Source: Candidatus Danuiimicrobium aquiferis
Lineage (GTDB): Bacteria; Omnitrophota; Omnitrophia; Omnitrophales; Danuiimicrobiaceae
DNA length: 46,925 bases
Reading direction: 5' to 3'
NCBI GenBank assembly: GCA_001804285.1
Contig: MHFR01000051.1
Span: 1-46,925 of the forward strand
Made by a program: the position numbers and the translations under genes
Part shown: positions 8,318 to 17,472 of the stretch, piece after piece
How positions within the stretch are numbered: position 1 is the stretch's first letter
Layout of the letters: each line of letters opens with the position of its first letter
Notes under the pieces: generated by a model
Told to the model about the DNA's origin: nothing
The model's input: the letters and a program-made list of their open reading frames with translations, nothing else
The model's database searches: none

Positions 8318-9955
8318 TTATTTTGCCGTTTTGTAATTGTTGATGATGCGTTGCAATTGATCGCCCGATACCTGATATACCAAATAAGAATAAGCAACGT
8401 GATCGACGGGTTTGAAATTCTCGCGCAGCCAGCGGTACTTATTCGGATCCTCGTTGACTCCGGTCAAATCGTTTATCGTAACAATCACTCTTCCCGCAAT
8501 CGGAGCTGGTGGCGTGACGATGCTTTCCGGATGCTTTTTGACATATTGTTCTAAATACCATTGGTTTTCTCCCCAGTCGATGTTCGAATCCCCTAAAATA
8601 CGATAAGTGAATTTCCGGTCCAAGACCAATTCGTTGAAATATGACAAAAAATGTGGCGTATACGAAAGTGTTGAAACGATGTAAAAGACCAAGAGCCCGA
8701 TAGTTAAATTTTTGGCAGCCGGACGGAAATTGGGCCAGTTAATAAATAGCCTGCCGCAAAAAACATGGACCAGCGGAATAACGGCTAAAAACAGCCTGAT
8801 TCCCATCTGCGCCTGAAAGAAAAAATTTAAATAAATAAAAAAGAAAACAACCGGAATAAGGATAAACAGTTCGTCTTGAATCGAACATCGTTGACTCTTT
8901 TTTCGAAAAAAAGTCAAAAGCGCCAAAATAAAAAATAGCTGTGCCGTGAGCGGGACTTTATACAGCCATGCAAAAAAATAGTATCCGATAAAGCCTTTTC
9001 CCTTTCTGAGGGTTTCAAAAAGATAAACATTGCCGAAACCCTTTCCGGTCTCATCATGATATTTGACCCAATCGAGTCCTTCTAAATAAGGGACCGGTGT
9101 TGGGACCGGGAAATCGGCTATCTGAAGTATTTTGGGCTGTAAACGAGTAAAAAAATCACTCTTAAACGTGTACTGGCTCAGTTTGGTAAATGATTTGTTG
9201 CAGTAAAAGCCGAGATTGATGGGGATTAAACTAATGATGATAAATAACACGGCGGTGGCAAAAAAACGGCCGGCATTTCTTAAAAGCAACAAGTAGCTTC
9301 TCTTTCTTATTAGTTCTAAAACGACGGGACTGTATATGGCGATGGCAATCAATAAAAAAATGGGGTATAAAAAAACACATGAGTACTTGGTCAGTTGGCA
9401 GAGTCCTAAGACAAAAGCACTTCCCAATGCCCTCCCCCATCTGCCCGCCTTAATAAATCTCCAATATGAATACAGCGCAATGGTTGTCATGCAGGCACCA
9501 AAAAGATCGGTTGTGATCAGTCGAGAATGCGCCAAAATATTGGGTGAGAACGAATAGAGTGTGAGTGAAATAAACCCGGCGGTTATCCCATAAAGCGCTT
9601 TGGCCCATCGAAATACGAACGTTGCCAGCAGCACGGAAAAAAGGGTTGTGACAAAACGAGCTCTCTGCATTTTTCGCAAGGATCTAAAAGGCTGGCTCCA
9701 TTTGTAGGGCTCTATCATGGTCCAAATTTTTAGCGGCATCGCATTAAGCGCCGAAACAGGCATTTTACTATCATCGTAACGGTCGGATTTCAATTCGAGC
9801 ATTTTCGTTCCGAATTCGTAATGGCGGCCTTCATCATAGGTGAACTGTTTGTGATAAAGCCCGATTGCGTTCAGAGCGAGTATGATTGCCAGGAAGAAAA
9901 AAACAATAATGGGTTCCTTTTTAAGAAATGTAAGGCGACTCAGATATTGATTCAT
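8318..9955 (-). CDS. GT39-type membrane glycosyltransferase (PMT/ArnT-like)
   Basis: This 545-residue polytopic protein shows the clearest PMT-superfamily signature in the window. A first external loop has TYDEGRHYEFG with the catalytic Asp-Glu. Then comes FSPNILAHSRLITTDLFG, the characteristic helix-loop of GT39 enzymes. A C-terminal external segment, GDSNIDWGENQWYL, is shared by many bacterial members. The donor is expected to be a polyprenyl-phosphate sugar and the acceptor a surface glycan, lipid or protein. It differs from the RRPIGYP paralogues on both sides. The gap of 75 bases to the upstream gene contains a weak hairpin only. Confidence 0.9.
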   Translation of the reverse strand: MNQYLSRLTFLKKEPIIVFFFLAIILALNAIGLYHKQFTYDEGRHYEFGTKMLELKSDRYDDSKMPVSALNAMPLKIWTMIEPYKWSQPFRSLRKMQRARFVTTLFSVLLATFVFRWAKALYGITAGFISLTLYSFSPNILAHSRLITTDLFGACMTTIALYSYWRFIKAGRWGRALGSAFVLGLCQLTKYSCVFLYPIFLLIAIAIYSPVVLELIRKRSYLLLLRNAGRFFATAVLFIIISLIPINLGFYCNKSFTKLSQYTFKSDFFTRLQPKILQIADFPVPTPVPYLEGLDWVKYHDETGKGFGNVYLFETLRKGKGFIGYYFFAWLYKVPLTAQLFFILALLTFFRKKSQRCSIQDELFILIPVVFFFIYLNFFFQAQMGIRLFLAVIPLVHVFCGRLFINWPNFRPAAKNLTIGLLVFYIVSTLSYTPHFLSYFNELVLDRKFTYRILGDSNIDWGENQWYLEQYVKKHPESIVTPPAPIAGRVIVTINDLTGVNEDPNKYRWLRENFKPVDHVAYSYLVYQVSGDQLQRIINNYKTAK

Positions 9956-10030
9956 GATTTTTTTAAGAAAAATTATCTATAAATGGTTCAACCCATCGTT
10001 GAAATATAGGAGAACGTTGTGAGATACGCG

Positions 10031-11515
10031 TCATTCGTTTTTCAGCTTAGGGCGTTTTGAAACAAAAACCGCCTTCACTTTAGCGAGCACATTTTCCCAG
10101 CGGAATTCATAGATTAAATAATAGAAAAAGACGCTGGCGCAAATTGTCATTAGCGGTTCCAGCGGATACCGGTATTTCCGGCAGGGATAGATCAACATGT
10201 GCTCTATAAACCAAAAAATAAAACAACTACCCAGAATCAGCATGGAAATTCTGTTTGCTTCCGGCAATTTCTTCCAGCGACAGCCAATTAGGATCAGAAA
10301 AAGGAGGAAACTATGAAACATAATATAATAAAAATTTAAAGATAGTTCTTCCAGGAATTCCCGCAAAACTCTCGGAATCGGTCTGCTTTTATCGTAGGAC
10401 CCCTCGTAATATTGGTACCATAGCGGCCACACCCCTTCGTCTCGGTTCCAATTCATGAAATAAAGCAACCGTGCGATGCAAAATCCCGCATAATATGTTG
10501 GGTGTTGCGATAGCCGGCGCATCATTTCTCTTTGTGATATCTTATGATAAAGTCCCTCGTTGCCGGACAAACGTGCTTGTTCAAGCTCTTCTGAATAGCC
10601 TTCATCGCCTTTTTGCAGGATACGTCCGCGCCCTTTCGGCGTAGCGGTTGAATTAAGCTCGGAGTACATCCAAATTGCGGAAGCTGAATACAGAACCGGA
10701 ACTTTCCACGCTTTATAATTTCTTACGACCCAGGGCAAATTTAATAGTTGCATCGTGATCACAACCATTATTACGCTGAGGAGAACTTTTCTGAGCGGGT
10801 ACTTCTTTAGGAAATACGCAAGACCAACTACGACAGGCATGAAAATGGTATGCGTTCTAATCATGGTGGCATAACCAAAAATCAGTCCGTAATATAACCA
10901 CGCGTGCTTAATTTTTTTAACATTTACGTCATAAAGAAGTAACGCCAGACCCCCATACCAAAATGGCAAAAACAAATGTTCATCCGTGAGTAGTTTTATA
11001 CTGTAGATTGACGTTGGATCAAACGAATACAGTAAAACGGCTATCAGTGCGACTCGTTCCGAAAAAACGAATCGCGCCAAAACAAAAATCAGCCATGCCG
11101 TCAGGGCATAAAGTGCCACCTGCGCTGCCCATGCGACCCAAAGATTTACGCCAAAGATTTTGTAGAGCAGCCCCAAAAACATAGGGAATCCAATGGGACG
11201 ACGTCCCGAAGGCGTTCCATCGGCATTATGGAACCAGATTCCTTTCGTGAGTTCGACTGCGTGAACATTAATGATGTCATTTTCCAGCATATGCGCTTCG
11301 TTCCAGCGCGATTGAGGTTGATGACTTGAAAAATTGAGCCAGAAAATGCGGATGACGATTCCCAGTAAAATGACAAGAATCAAAAAAGTTTTTCCCGATG
11401 TGATTTTTTTGAAGGGAATATATTTAATGGACGTCATTAAAAGAAGAACGACCAAGAAAATCCACGTCATTTGGTTGGTTTTAACGTAATCGTAAAGATA
11501 TGAAATGATCGTCAT
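10031..11515 (-). CDS. Polytopic GT-C glycosyltransferase (ArnT/PMT-like), paralogue C
   Basis: This 494-residue protein is the third member of the local family with genes at 134 and 3364. Shared positions are RRPIGFPMFLGLLYKIFG, an LLTDEHLFLPF segment, and CRKYRYPLEPL near the C-terminus. The first external loop has RWNEAHM rather than Asp-Glu, so the catalytic acid may be Glu alone. The last 30 residues are basic and cytoplasmic-like. About a dozen hydrophobic helices are visible. It lies 41 bases downstream of the methyltransferase at 11557, in the same orientation. The three copies may act on successive linkages of one glycan or on different donors. Confidence 0.87.
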   Translation of the reverse strand: MTIISYLYDYVKTNQMTWIFLVVLLLMTSIKYIPFKKITSGKTFLILVILLGIVIRIFWLNFSSHQPQSRWNEAHMLENDIINVHAVELTKGIWFHNADGTPSGRRPIGFPMFLGLLYKIFGVNLWVAWAAQVALYALTAWLIFVLARFVFSERVALIAVLLYSFDPTSIYSIKLLTDEHLFLPFWYGGLALLLYDVNVKKIKHAWLYYGLIFGYATMIRTHTIFMPVVVGLAYFLKKYPLRKVLLSVIMVVITMQLLNLPWVVRNYKAWKVPVLYSASAIWMYSELNSTATPKGRGRILQKGDEGYSEELEQARLSGNEGLYHKISQREMMRRLSQHPTYYAGFCIARLLYFMNWNRDEGVWPLWYQYYEGSYDKSRPIPRVLREFLEELSLNFYYIMFHSFLLFLILIGCRWKKLPEANRISMLILGSCFIFWFIEHMLIYPCRKYRYPLEPLMTICASVFFYYLIYEFRWENVLAKVKAVFVSKRPKLKNE

Positions 11516-11556
11516 TTTTGAATAAATGTTGTTTTCTGCTAATTTTTGAAATTGAA

Positions 11557-12387
11557 TTATAAATTAATACGGACATCCCAACAATCGTTTTTATCGGATT
11601 TTTTGCGGCAAATGAATATCATTTGAGCGGCCGTTCTCCAGGGCAAATATTTCGCACAAAAATTTCCCAACCACAGCCCAAGCGAATTGGCTTCGTCGAA
11701 TCGGTTTTTATCCCGGAAAAAATCCGAAAATGATACAACGGCATGGGAATGATCCAGCGGAATGATGTCGGTGACCTCGAAATTCTCTTCACTAAGAATA
11801 GCGACTAATTCCTTTTTCTTGAAATATTGTTCCCAATAATGTGTGTCCAGCGGTTTATGGAAAAGCTTCCGCAAAAAGTTATTTCTTTTGAGAAAGCGAA
11901 TAGGCGCGGTTAAAAACATAAAAAGATGATATCTCGGTACTCCGACAATAAAAACGCCCTCTGGTTTCAGAACTCGGTTTGCCTCTCGAATGGCTTGGTG
12001 GGGTCCCTCCGTGAAATGTTCCAATACACCAAGCGATAAGTAAGCCCCGAAGGATCGATCGGGATAGGGGATGCGCGTCACATCGCCCGTTTGCACGGGC
12101 AGCGTTGGGTCATATGCAAGCACCTTTTTGATCGGCGCTTCATTATAATCAATACCTCTTACATCGTATCCCATCTGCCTCAAGCGGATCAGATATGGCG
12201 CCAATCCACATCCGCCCTCCAAAATCGGTTCATTCAGGGGGAGTTCTTTCAGGAAAATTTCCATTTGTTTTTTTACGCGAGGATAACTGAAAATCTCCAA
12301 AATTTCGTCAATGGATATGGAATCCCAATTTTTTTCCCAGGCAATTTTTGTGATGGAGTCGGTAGATTCATCTTTTATTGTTTTCAT
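11557..12387 (-). CDS. Class I SAM-dependent methyltransferase
   Basis: The protein has 276 residues. SAM motif I is slightly unusual (ILEGGCGLAPY, 55-65, with Glu-Gly-Gly in place of Asp-x-Gly). It is followed by RGIDYNE (77-83), IPYPD near 106-110 and LEHF at 122-125. This is the order of Methyltransf_11 enzymes. The gene starts at an ATG with a GGAG Shine-Dalgarno sequence about 10 bases upstream, one base after the stop of the neighbour at 12389, so translation is coupled. It probably methylates a sugar or lipid-linked sugar made by this locus. Confidence 0.88.
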   Translation of the reverse strand: MKTIKDESTDSITKIAWEKNWDSISIDEILEIFSYPRVKKQMEIFLKELPLNEPILEGGCGLAPYLIRLRQMGYDVRGIDYNEAPIKKVLAYDPTLPVQTGDVTRIPYPDRSFGAYLSLGVLEHFTEGPHQAIREANRVLKPEGVFIVGVPRYHLFMFLTAPIRFLKRNNFLRKLFHKPLDTHYWEQYFKKKELVAILSEENFEVTDIIPLDHSHAVVSFSDFFRDKNRFDEANSLGLWLGNFCAKYLPWRTAAQMIFICRKKSDKNDCWDVRINL

Positions 12388-12388
12388 T

Positions 12389-13165
12389 TCACTCTATCTC
12401 CGGCTGTTTTGTGAAGTGGACAAACGGTTTCATTCCCTTCAGGATTTCGAAAAAAAATGATTCAGGTTTTAAATTTAGCAGTTGATTCCGATTAGCGCAA
12501 AGGTCGTCATAGGTTAGGTTCTCAATCGCGCTAATGCTCAACGTAAGTCTGTTAGAAGACGACTTTTTTTGAACGATTCCAATGCCCGTATCACAATCGA
12601 TGACGCACACATCCAAATCTGGCAAGCACCTTAAACTGACAATTGCCTTCCATACGTCTCCGCACCATAACAGGTCCCAATCCGGAGGATTGCGCAGACG
12701 CGCTTCTTCTATTGAATGTGCGCGAACGGCCATTGCGTTGGTCGTCGGGGAGCAATCGTGCATAATGATAACACCACCGTCATTTAAATAATTCAGGCAA
12801 TTCATAACATCCTGAAGTACTTGCTCGTATGTATGAAGCCCGTCGACGAGAGCAACATCAATCTTGTCGTCGTTAAATGTGTGATAGTGGTTTTTAAAAA
12901 AAGAATCGCTGGTCATCTCAAAATACATTTGCTCTTCCAATCCGATCCATTTCTTGAAAGTATTTAAAAGTTTTAAGGACTGATAACAAACCATTTCCCG
13001 TTTGGATGGATACTTCTTTGGATTAAATTGAAAAGCGGGATCTACGGCGATTTTCCTTCGTGCATTGATCGTAAAGAAGGAATGCCCTTTTGAAACGCCT
13101 ATTTCCAGATAGGTTTTTCCTCCCAGCTTATTAATACTTTCCTGAGCGATTTTAATACGATTCAT
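12389..13165 (-). CDS. Methyltransf_24-type SAM methyltransferase
   Basis: The protein has 258 residues from the ATG at 13165, chosen because a strong GAGGG Shine-Dalgarno sequence stands about 7 bases upstream and the gene then does not overlap its neighbour. The SAM site is YLEIGVSKG (19-27). VDGLHTYE (about 107-114) and MHDC (about 135-138) are the hallmarks of the Methyltransf_24/cephalosporin-hydroxylase-like group, whose members O-methylate sugars in glycan loci using a metal and a histidine. The final 80 residues are less recognisable. It is cotranscribed with a GT2 enzyme upstream and another methyltransferase downstream, so it probably modifies a sugar hydroxyl of the glycan. Confidence 0.87.
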   Translation of the reverse strand: MNRIKIAQESINKLGGKTYLEIGVSKGHSFFTINARRKIAVDPAFQFNPKKYPSKREMVCYQSLKLLNTFKKWIGLEEQMYFEMTSDSFFKNHYHTFNDDKIDVALVDGLHTYEQVLQDVMNCLNYLNDGGVIIMHDCSPTTNAMAVRAHSIEEARLRNPPDWDLLWCGDVWKAIVSLRCLPDLDVCVIDCDTGIGIVQKKSSSNRLTLSISAIENLTYDDLCANRNQLLNLKPESFFFEILKGMKPFVHFTKQPEIE

Positions 13166-13175
13166 GAACGCGCCC

Positions 13176-14123
13176 TCAAATAGAAACGCCAAACAGGTTT
13201 TTAAGCTTCATATAACACGACGGGAAGACACACTCGAGAAATGCCAATAATCGATCTTTTGCCGTGTCGTCCCTCAAACACTGAAAATAATTCAAATAAT
13301 CGATTCTGTGATTGCCCTTTCGAAATTCATATAGCTCTAAAAAACGAATTAAGCGATTATAGTCGATTGACAACTCTTTGGAAAGATGCTGTTTCATGTA
13401 TTCAATGGTTCTTTCCGTGCTTTCGACAAAACTGGTATGGTTAAATTCAATTTTTTTGAGAATGGCCGTGACATTTTTCCGGTGTTGTCGATATTTGACC
13501 AAAGGTTTATCGACAAAATATATTTCCCCCAACGCGCTGGCCAACAAAAAAACGAAATGGTCATGCATCAAGGGAACTTCACCGTCTATTGCGCGTAGAA
13601 GTTTGTCAACGACGCATTTTCTGAACATCATGGCACAACCAGGAATTCTATTTTTCAAAATCGCCTCTTCCTTGGTTGTTTTCCTTGTCGGGTTCATTTT
13701 TATCAGGCGAAAAAAAGACGGATGGATTATTTTTAAATGTTCATCGCATACTTCCAAATCGCTGAACGCCAGGCATAACTTATTATTGGCGAGAAAGGAA
13801 TTTAGTAGTTGTTCGATTTTATCCGAACGCCATGCATCATCCTGATCGCAAAAGCAAACCATCTCGCCCCGAGACTGTTGTAACCCCCTTAGAAAATTCA
13901 ACGTATAACCAAACCGCTTATCATTGATATGGATTTGAATCCGTTGGTCTGACTTGGCAAACTCACGAACGATATCAACTGTCGCGTCTTCTGATTGGTC
14001 ATCGGTAACAATGATTTCTATATTGGAATACGTTTGAGATAAGATGCTTTTTAATTGTGACGACAGATAAGGCGCGCCATTATAAGTCGCGATGACGACC
14101 GATACCAACGGATGATGATCCAT
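13176..14123 (-). CDS. GT2-family glycosyltransferase (rhamnosyltransferase-like)
   Basis: This 315-residue GT-A enzyme has VSVVIATYNG at the start, DDQSED at 41-46 for nucleotide binding, and the metal-binding CDQDDAW at 92-98. The FCDQDDAW segment and the following W-R-S-D-K are typical of bacterial rhamnosyltransferases and related O-antigen enzymes. No long membrane helix is present. It follows the flippase directly: the flippase stop and this ATG are contiguous in the reverse order. It very probably adds one sugar to a lipid-linked repeat unit in the cytoplasm. The sugar cannot be stated. Confidence 0.9.
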   Translation of the reverse strand: MDHHPLVSVVIATYNGAPYLSSQLKSILSQTYSNIEIIVTDDQSEDATVDIVREFAKSDQRIQIHINDKRFGYTLNFLRGLQQSRGEMVCFCDQDDAWRSDKIEQLLNSFLANNKLCLAFSDLEVCDEHLKIIHPSFFRLIKMNPTRKTTKEEAILKNRIPGCAMMFRKCVVDKLLRAIDGEVPLMHDHFVFLLASALGEIYFVDKPLVKYRQHRKNVTAILKKIEFNHTSFVESTERTIEYMKQHLSKELSIDYNRLIRFLELYEFRKGNHRIDYLNYFQCLRDDTAKDRLLAFLECVFPSCYMKLKNLFGVSI

Positions 14124-15608
14124 CTATTTTACTCCGTTCATGCTTTTGGGCCTGGAGAATTTCTCCATCAGGATGTTCCCAAACTGGTATTTTTTATTGA
14201 GATGAATTAAAAAAGGCAGATAGATGATCATCAGGCCAATCATTTGAAAAAGCATGCGCGCAAAAAATGGCGAGGAATTAAAACGCTGATCGAGAAAAAG
14301 TAAAGCGGAGGTCATTATTAGAAAATTAATGAGAACGATGCAGTACTCTCGAAACAATTCTTTGCCTGTAAAGAGGTAATGGCACACATAAAAAAATAAT
14401 ATAGTGAAATTACACATCATGACGATTGTCATCGCAATCGCTACCTCGTTGATTCCCCCACCCGCGCGAATAATTAGAAATATGAACGCAAACGCAAAAC
14501 CGCACATCCCCAAGGTCATGGGTAATTGGACTAAGTGTTTCTTGCTGACGATAATAAAATTATTGTAGGGTTGCGATAAGCCTATAAAAAACGCGCTGAT
14601 AGCCAAATATTTCATGGCCGTTATTCCGGTTAGAAATTTTGGGATGAGCAGATGTACCATTACCGGAACCACAAACCAGCTGAATCCGATCAAAACCGGC
14701 ATCAAGACCGAAAATATATGGTTTGATTTTGTTAAATATCCGGCCAAATCGTGAATGCTTTCGCTTTGAGCATACTTTTCAGAAATATTGGGAATGAGGA
14801 CAATTCCGATTGAATTAGGGAAACTAAAAATAAATCCGGAGGTCATGACAGCGATGCTGTACAAACCCAGTGCCTCAAAGCCCAGATATTTTGCAATCAT
14901 CATTTTATCGATGGTGGCCAAAATAGTTCCGGCAAAGGTAAGAATCATCAGAGGAAAACCGTATTGAATCAATCCCTTTAATATTTTGAAATCCAAAACC
15001 CATTGAAAACGAAAGGGTTGATGAAAGAAAATGTAGAGGATATTAAAAATAAAACTCAAACACATGGCATACATGAAACCGTACAATCGAAACATGGAAG
15101 AAAAGCCGGTGATGAGGATGAGATTAACAAGCGAAGAAAGAATCATTTGCTTTCCTGCAAATTTAAAATTTTTATCGGCACGCAGCAAGGAAATTAGAAT
15201 GTTATTTAGCTGCTGTAAAATAACAAGCCCGGCGGTGATCAATAAGCCGTAGAATAATTCGTTTGGAATCTGGTGATGTCGAACAAATGCGTAGACAAGG
15301 GCTCCCAATGCAAAAAGAAGAGATGTGAGAAAAGAAAAACTAAAGATCACATTTTTCATTTGCTCCACTTCTGCCAATTTTCCCTGGGCTTTTTTGAATG
15401 GAATTTCAATCGGGATGGAATAAGTCGCTCCTAAATTTGCATAGTCCGTGTAGCTGAGAATGACCTGAATAAGCGACCAAACGCCGGTTTGAAGCGGCCC
15501 TAAAAACCACCGGATTAAAAGTGCGCCCAAGACGCTGATCATTTGGGTTAGCACGGAAGCGAACGAATAAATTCCGACTTGTCCCACGACCTCTCTAAAC
15601 CGAGCCAT
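14124..15608 (-). CDS. Wzx-type polysaccharide flippase (MATE/MOP superfamily)
   Basis: This 494-residue protein has about 14 predicted membrane helices. Its N-terminus (VGQVGIYSFASVLTQMISVL) matches polysaccharide biosynthesis proteins of the RfbX/Wzx family in the MOP exporter superfamily. It should flip a polyprenyl-diphosphate-linked glycan unit across the cytoplasmic membrane. A Wzx gene implies that at least part of the glycan is built by the Wzx/Wzy or a related route, but no polymerase is evident in this window. It sits between a surface-carbohydrate transferase upstream and a GT2 gene downstream, with only 1 base or none between them. Confidence 0.9.
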   Translation of the reverse strand: MARFREVVGQVGIYSFASVLTQMISVLGALLIRWFLGPLQTGVWSLIQVILSYTDYANLGATYSIPIEIPFKKAQGKLAEVEQMKNVIFSFSFLTSLLFALGALVYAFVRHHQIPNELFYGLLITAGLVILQQLNNILISLLRADKNFKFAGKQMILSSLVNLILITGFSSMFRLYGFMYAMCLSFIFNILYIFFHQPFRFQWVLDFKILKGLIQYGFPLMILTFAGTILATIDKMMIAKYLGFEALGLYSIAVMTSGFIFSFPNSIGIVLIPNISEKYAQSESIHDLAGYLTKSNHIFSVLMPVLIGFSWFVVPVMVHLLIPKFLTGITAMKYLAISAFFIGLSQPYNNFIIVSKKHLVQLPMTLGMCGFAFAFIFLIIRAGGGINEVAIAMTIVMMCNFTILFFYVCHYLFTGKELFREYCIVLINFLIMTSALLFLDQRFNSSPFFARMLFQMIGLMIIYLPFLIHLNKKYQFGNILMEKFSRPKSMNGVK

Positions 15609-15609
15609 G

Positions 15610-17472
15610 TTATTGCCTTTCGATTTTCTCTAAAATGTAAGAAGCAACTCGGGAGCTTGCGTGACCATCCATCGAACCAAGATAGTATTCCTGCTTAGCG
15701 GCTAACGGCCGCCGGCCATCCTTTAAACGTTCCGAGGAGCATAGTTTTTCCAATGCCTGCCTTAGACTCGCCGAATGATTAAAAATTTCACAAAGGCCGC
15801 TTGCGTGAAAACGGTTCACTTGATCGCTATTTTGATTATCCAGGTCTAAGTAAAACGTGGGAACGCCGGCAATCCCCGCCTCAATCAGGGTTGATGACCA
15901 TGCACATATGGCCATGGCGTCACTACCCATGAGAAGTTTAAAGTAATCTTCATTGGCATCAACGACTTCAACTTTGCAATGATGCCGTTCATTTTCAACA
16001 AACTGACGCCACAGTGGCGCATCATCAACATATTGAGGTTTGATAGTGATCGTAAGGGGTAAATTTTCTGCTGCACGAAGCAAGGTTCGCACCGCTTGTT
16101 CCTGATGGCTCCTGTATGCAAAAATGCTCATCCCAATAAATCCAACCGTATCTGCACTAAAAGGTAAAAAAAACGCACCGCAAAATAAAATATTGACCGG
16201 TCCATGCAAAGGAGCTCTTTTTTCCCGCATCTCGATTAATCGATCATACCTAGGAATTCCAGACACAATGATTTGTTCCGGATTCCAGCCCCTGTCTGCA
16301 TGAGTGTCTTTTTCGTGTTGACTGTGTACGAACGTAACCGATTGACCAAAACACTGATATTCTTGAGGAATGGAGCTGGTTAGTACCCAATTGGCATGCG
16401 AAACACAATAGACCGGGACTCCCCTGCTTTTCATAAAGGCAGCAATCCATGCATGCGTATTAAAATCTTCGTCCAGAAGAAGTGATTTGAGCTGGACGGA
16501 TTGTAGAATTTCTTCATATTGTGGTCTTTCGCGTCCCACTTTATTAAAGAGTGTATCCATGCTTCCAAAGAACCGTTCTTTAATAAAGGGCCCAAAGTTA
16601 AACGTTTCAAACAAAAAATGATTTTTCATACATGGATCAGAAACAGCATTAGCAATTTCCGTTTTTAACCATTCAACAAAGTTGTCATTAGGGGGTGGCG
16701 TGATGTTCGGGAAACACTCAGGGATGAGATAAGGAATTCTGTTTTTTAACGAAAATATAAAATGTTCGTTCCGGAATTCGTCGTCATAAAATACAACGTT
16801 CGCCCCCCGTTTCTTCAATTCAAGCAGTGTGGACCCAAGGTGACGCAATGTTCCATATGCCATTACATCTATTTTTTTTGCCGGCCGATTTAAAATTCCG
16901 TAAAACGATTGGATTGCTTTTTTCACCATTGCGCGAAATATTTTTTTTAAATTTGATTGGCGGGGGCGAAAACTTTCCGCGCTCCAATTTATTTTCAGAA
17001 TCCGTAGCGTTATCTTTTCATTTCTTGCTAATTCTTCAAGAAAATAATTCAAGAATGCATTACCTGAATAGTCCGGCCAATAATAATCCCTTTGCGATGA
17101 AAATGCTAAAATCTCGGCGGGCCGATAGGTTTTAATAATTTCGAGAGCGTAGAGATAGTTTTTTAAGAGGTGAGTTAAAAGAGCGGAAAACCAGAGAAAG
17201 ATAATAGAGGGTAAATCGATGTCTTCGAAATATCTATGAGTTCGCATGAGACGAATGAAGCCGGCGGCTTTTGACCAGCTCCATTCATTAACGTTTGACC
17301 AGCGGTCCCTGAGTAAAAATTCATCGATCTTTTTGTAAGCAATTCCCGCGTTGTCCAAAAACGGATAAAACAGCTCGTTATCGCAAAGAACGGTGAAATT
17401 TTTGTTATCAAACCCATGGCCGACAAAAGCTTGATATTGAGCTTGATTTGATAAAACAACGATTTGGGCCAT
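15610..17472 (-). CDS. GT-B-like surface carbohydrate transferase, possible nonulosonate transferase
   Basis: This 620-residue soluble protein shows two alpha/beta halves. The second half has VNILFCGAFFLPF, a basic segment with ITIKPQY, and a late AICAWSSTLIEAGIAGVPTF. That last motif, Ser-Ser-Thr-x-x-x-Glu followed by a Gly-Pro loop, is the donor-site signature shared by CDP-glycerol transferases, capsule and sialyl transferases and other GT-B enzymes of surface carbohydrate loci. The gene lies just upstream of the flippase and next to the CMP-nonulosonate genes, so transfer of that sugar is a reasonable guess. The ATG overlaps the preceding stop by one base (TAATG). Family assignment is moderate. 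Confidence 0.82.
   Translation of the reverse strand: MAQIVVLSNQAQYQAFVGHGFDNKNFTVLCDNELFYPFLDNAGIAYKKIDEFLLRDRWSNVNEWSWSKAAGFIRLMRTHRYFEDIDLPSIIFLWFSALLTHLLKNYLYALEIIKTYRPAEILAFSSQRDYYWPDYSGNAFLNYFLEELARNEKITLRILKINWSAESFRPRQSNLKKIFRAMVKKAIQSFYGILNRPAKKIDVMAYGTLRHLGSTLLELKKRGANVVFYDDEFRNEHFIFSLKNRIPYLIPECFPNITPPPNDNFVEWLKTEIANAVSDPCMKNHFLFETFNFGPFIKERFFGSMDTLFNKVGRERPQYEEILQSVQLKSLLLDEDFNTHAWIAAFMKSRGVPVYCVSHANWVLTSSIPQEYQCFGQSVTFVHSQHEKDTHADRGWNPEQIIVSGIPRYDRLIEMREKRAPLHGPVNILFCGAFFLPFSADTVGFIGMSIFAYRSHQEQAVRTLLRAAENLPLTITIKPQYVDDAPLWRQFVENERHHCKVEVVDANEDYFKLLMGSDAMAICAWSSTLIEAGIAGVPTFYLDLDNQNSDQVNRFHASGLCEIFNHSASLRQALEKLCSSERLKDGRRPLAAKQEYYLGSMDGHASSRVASYILEKIERQ

Noticed and set aside
9987-10003. 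Hairpin TTCAAC-CCATC-GTTGAA after the GT-C gene at 10031
   Set aside because: The stem is only six pairs, AT-rich, and no immediate run of U follows, so it is not a convincing terminator.
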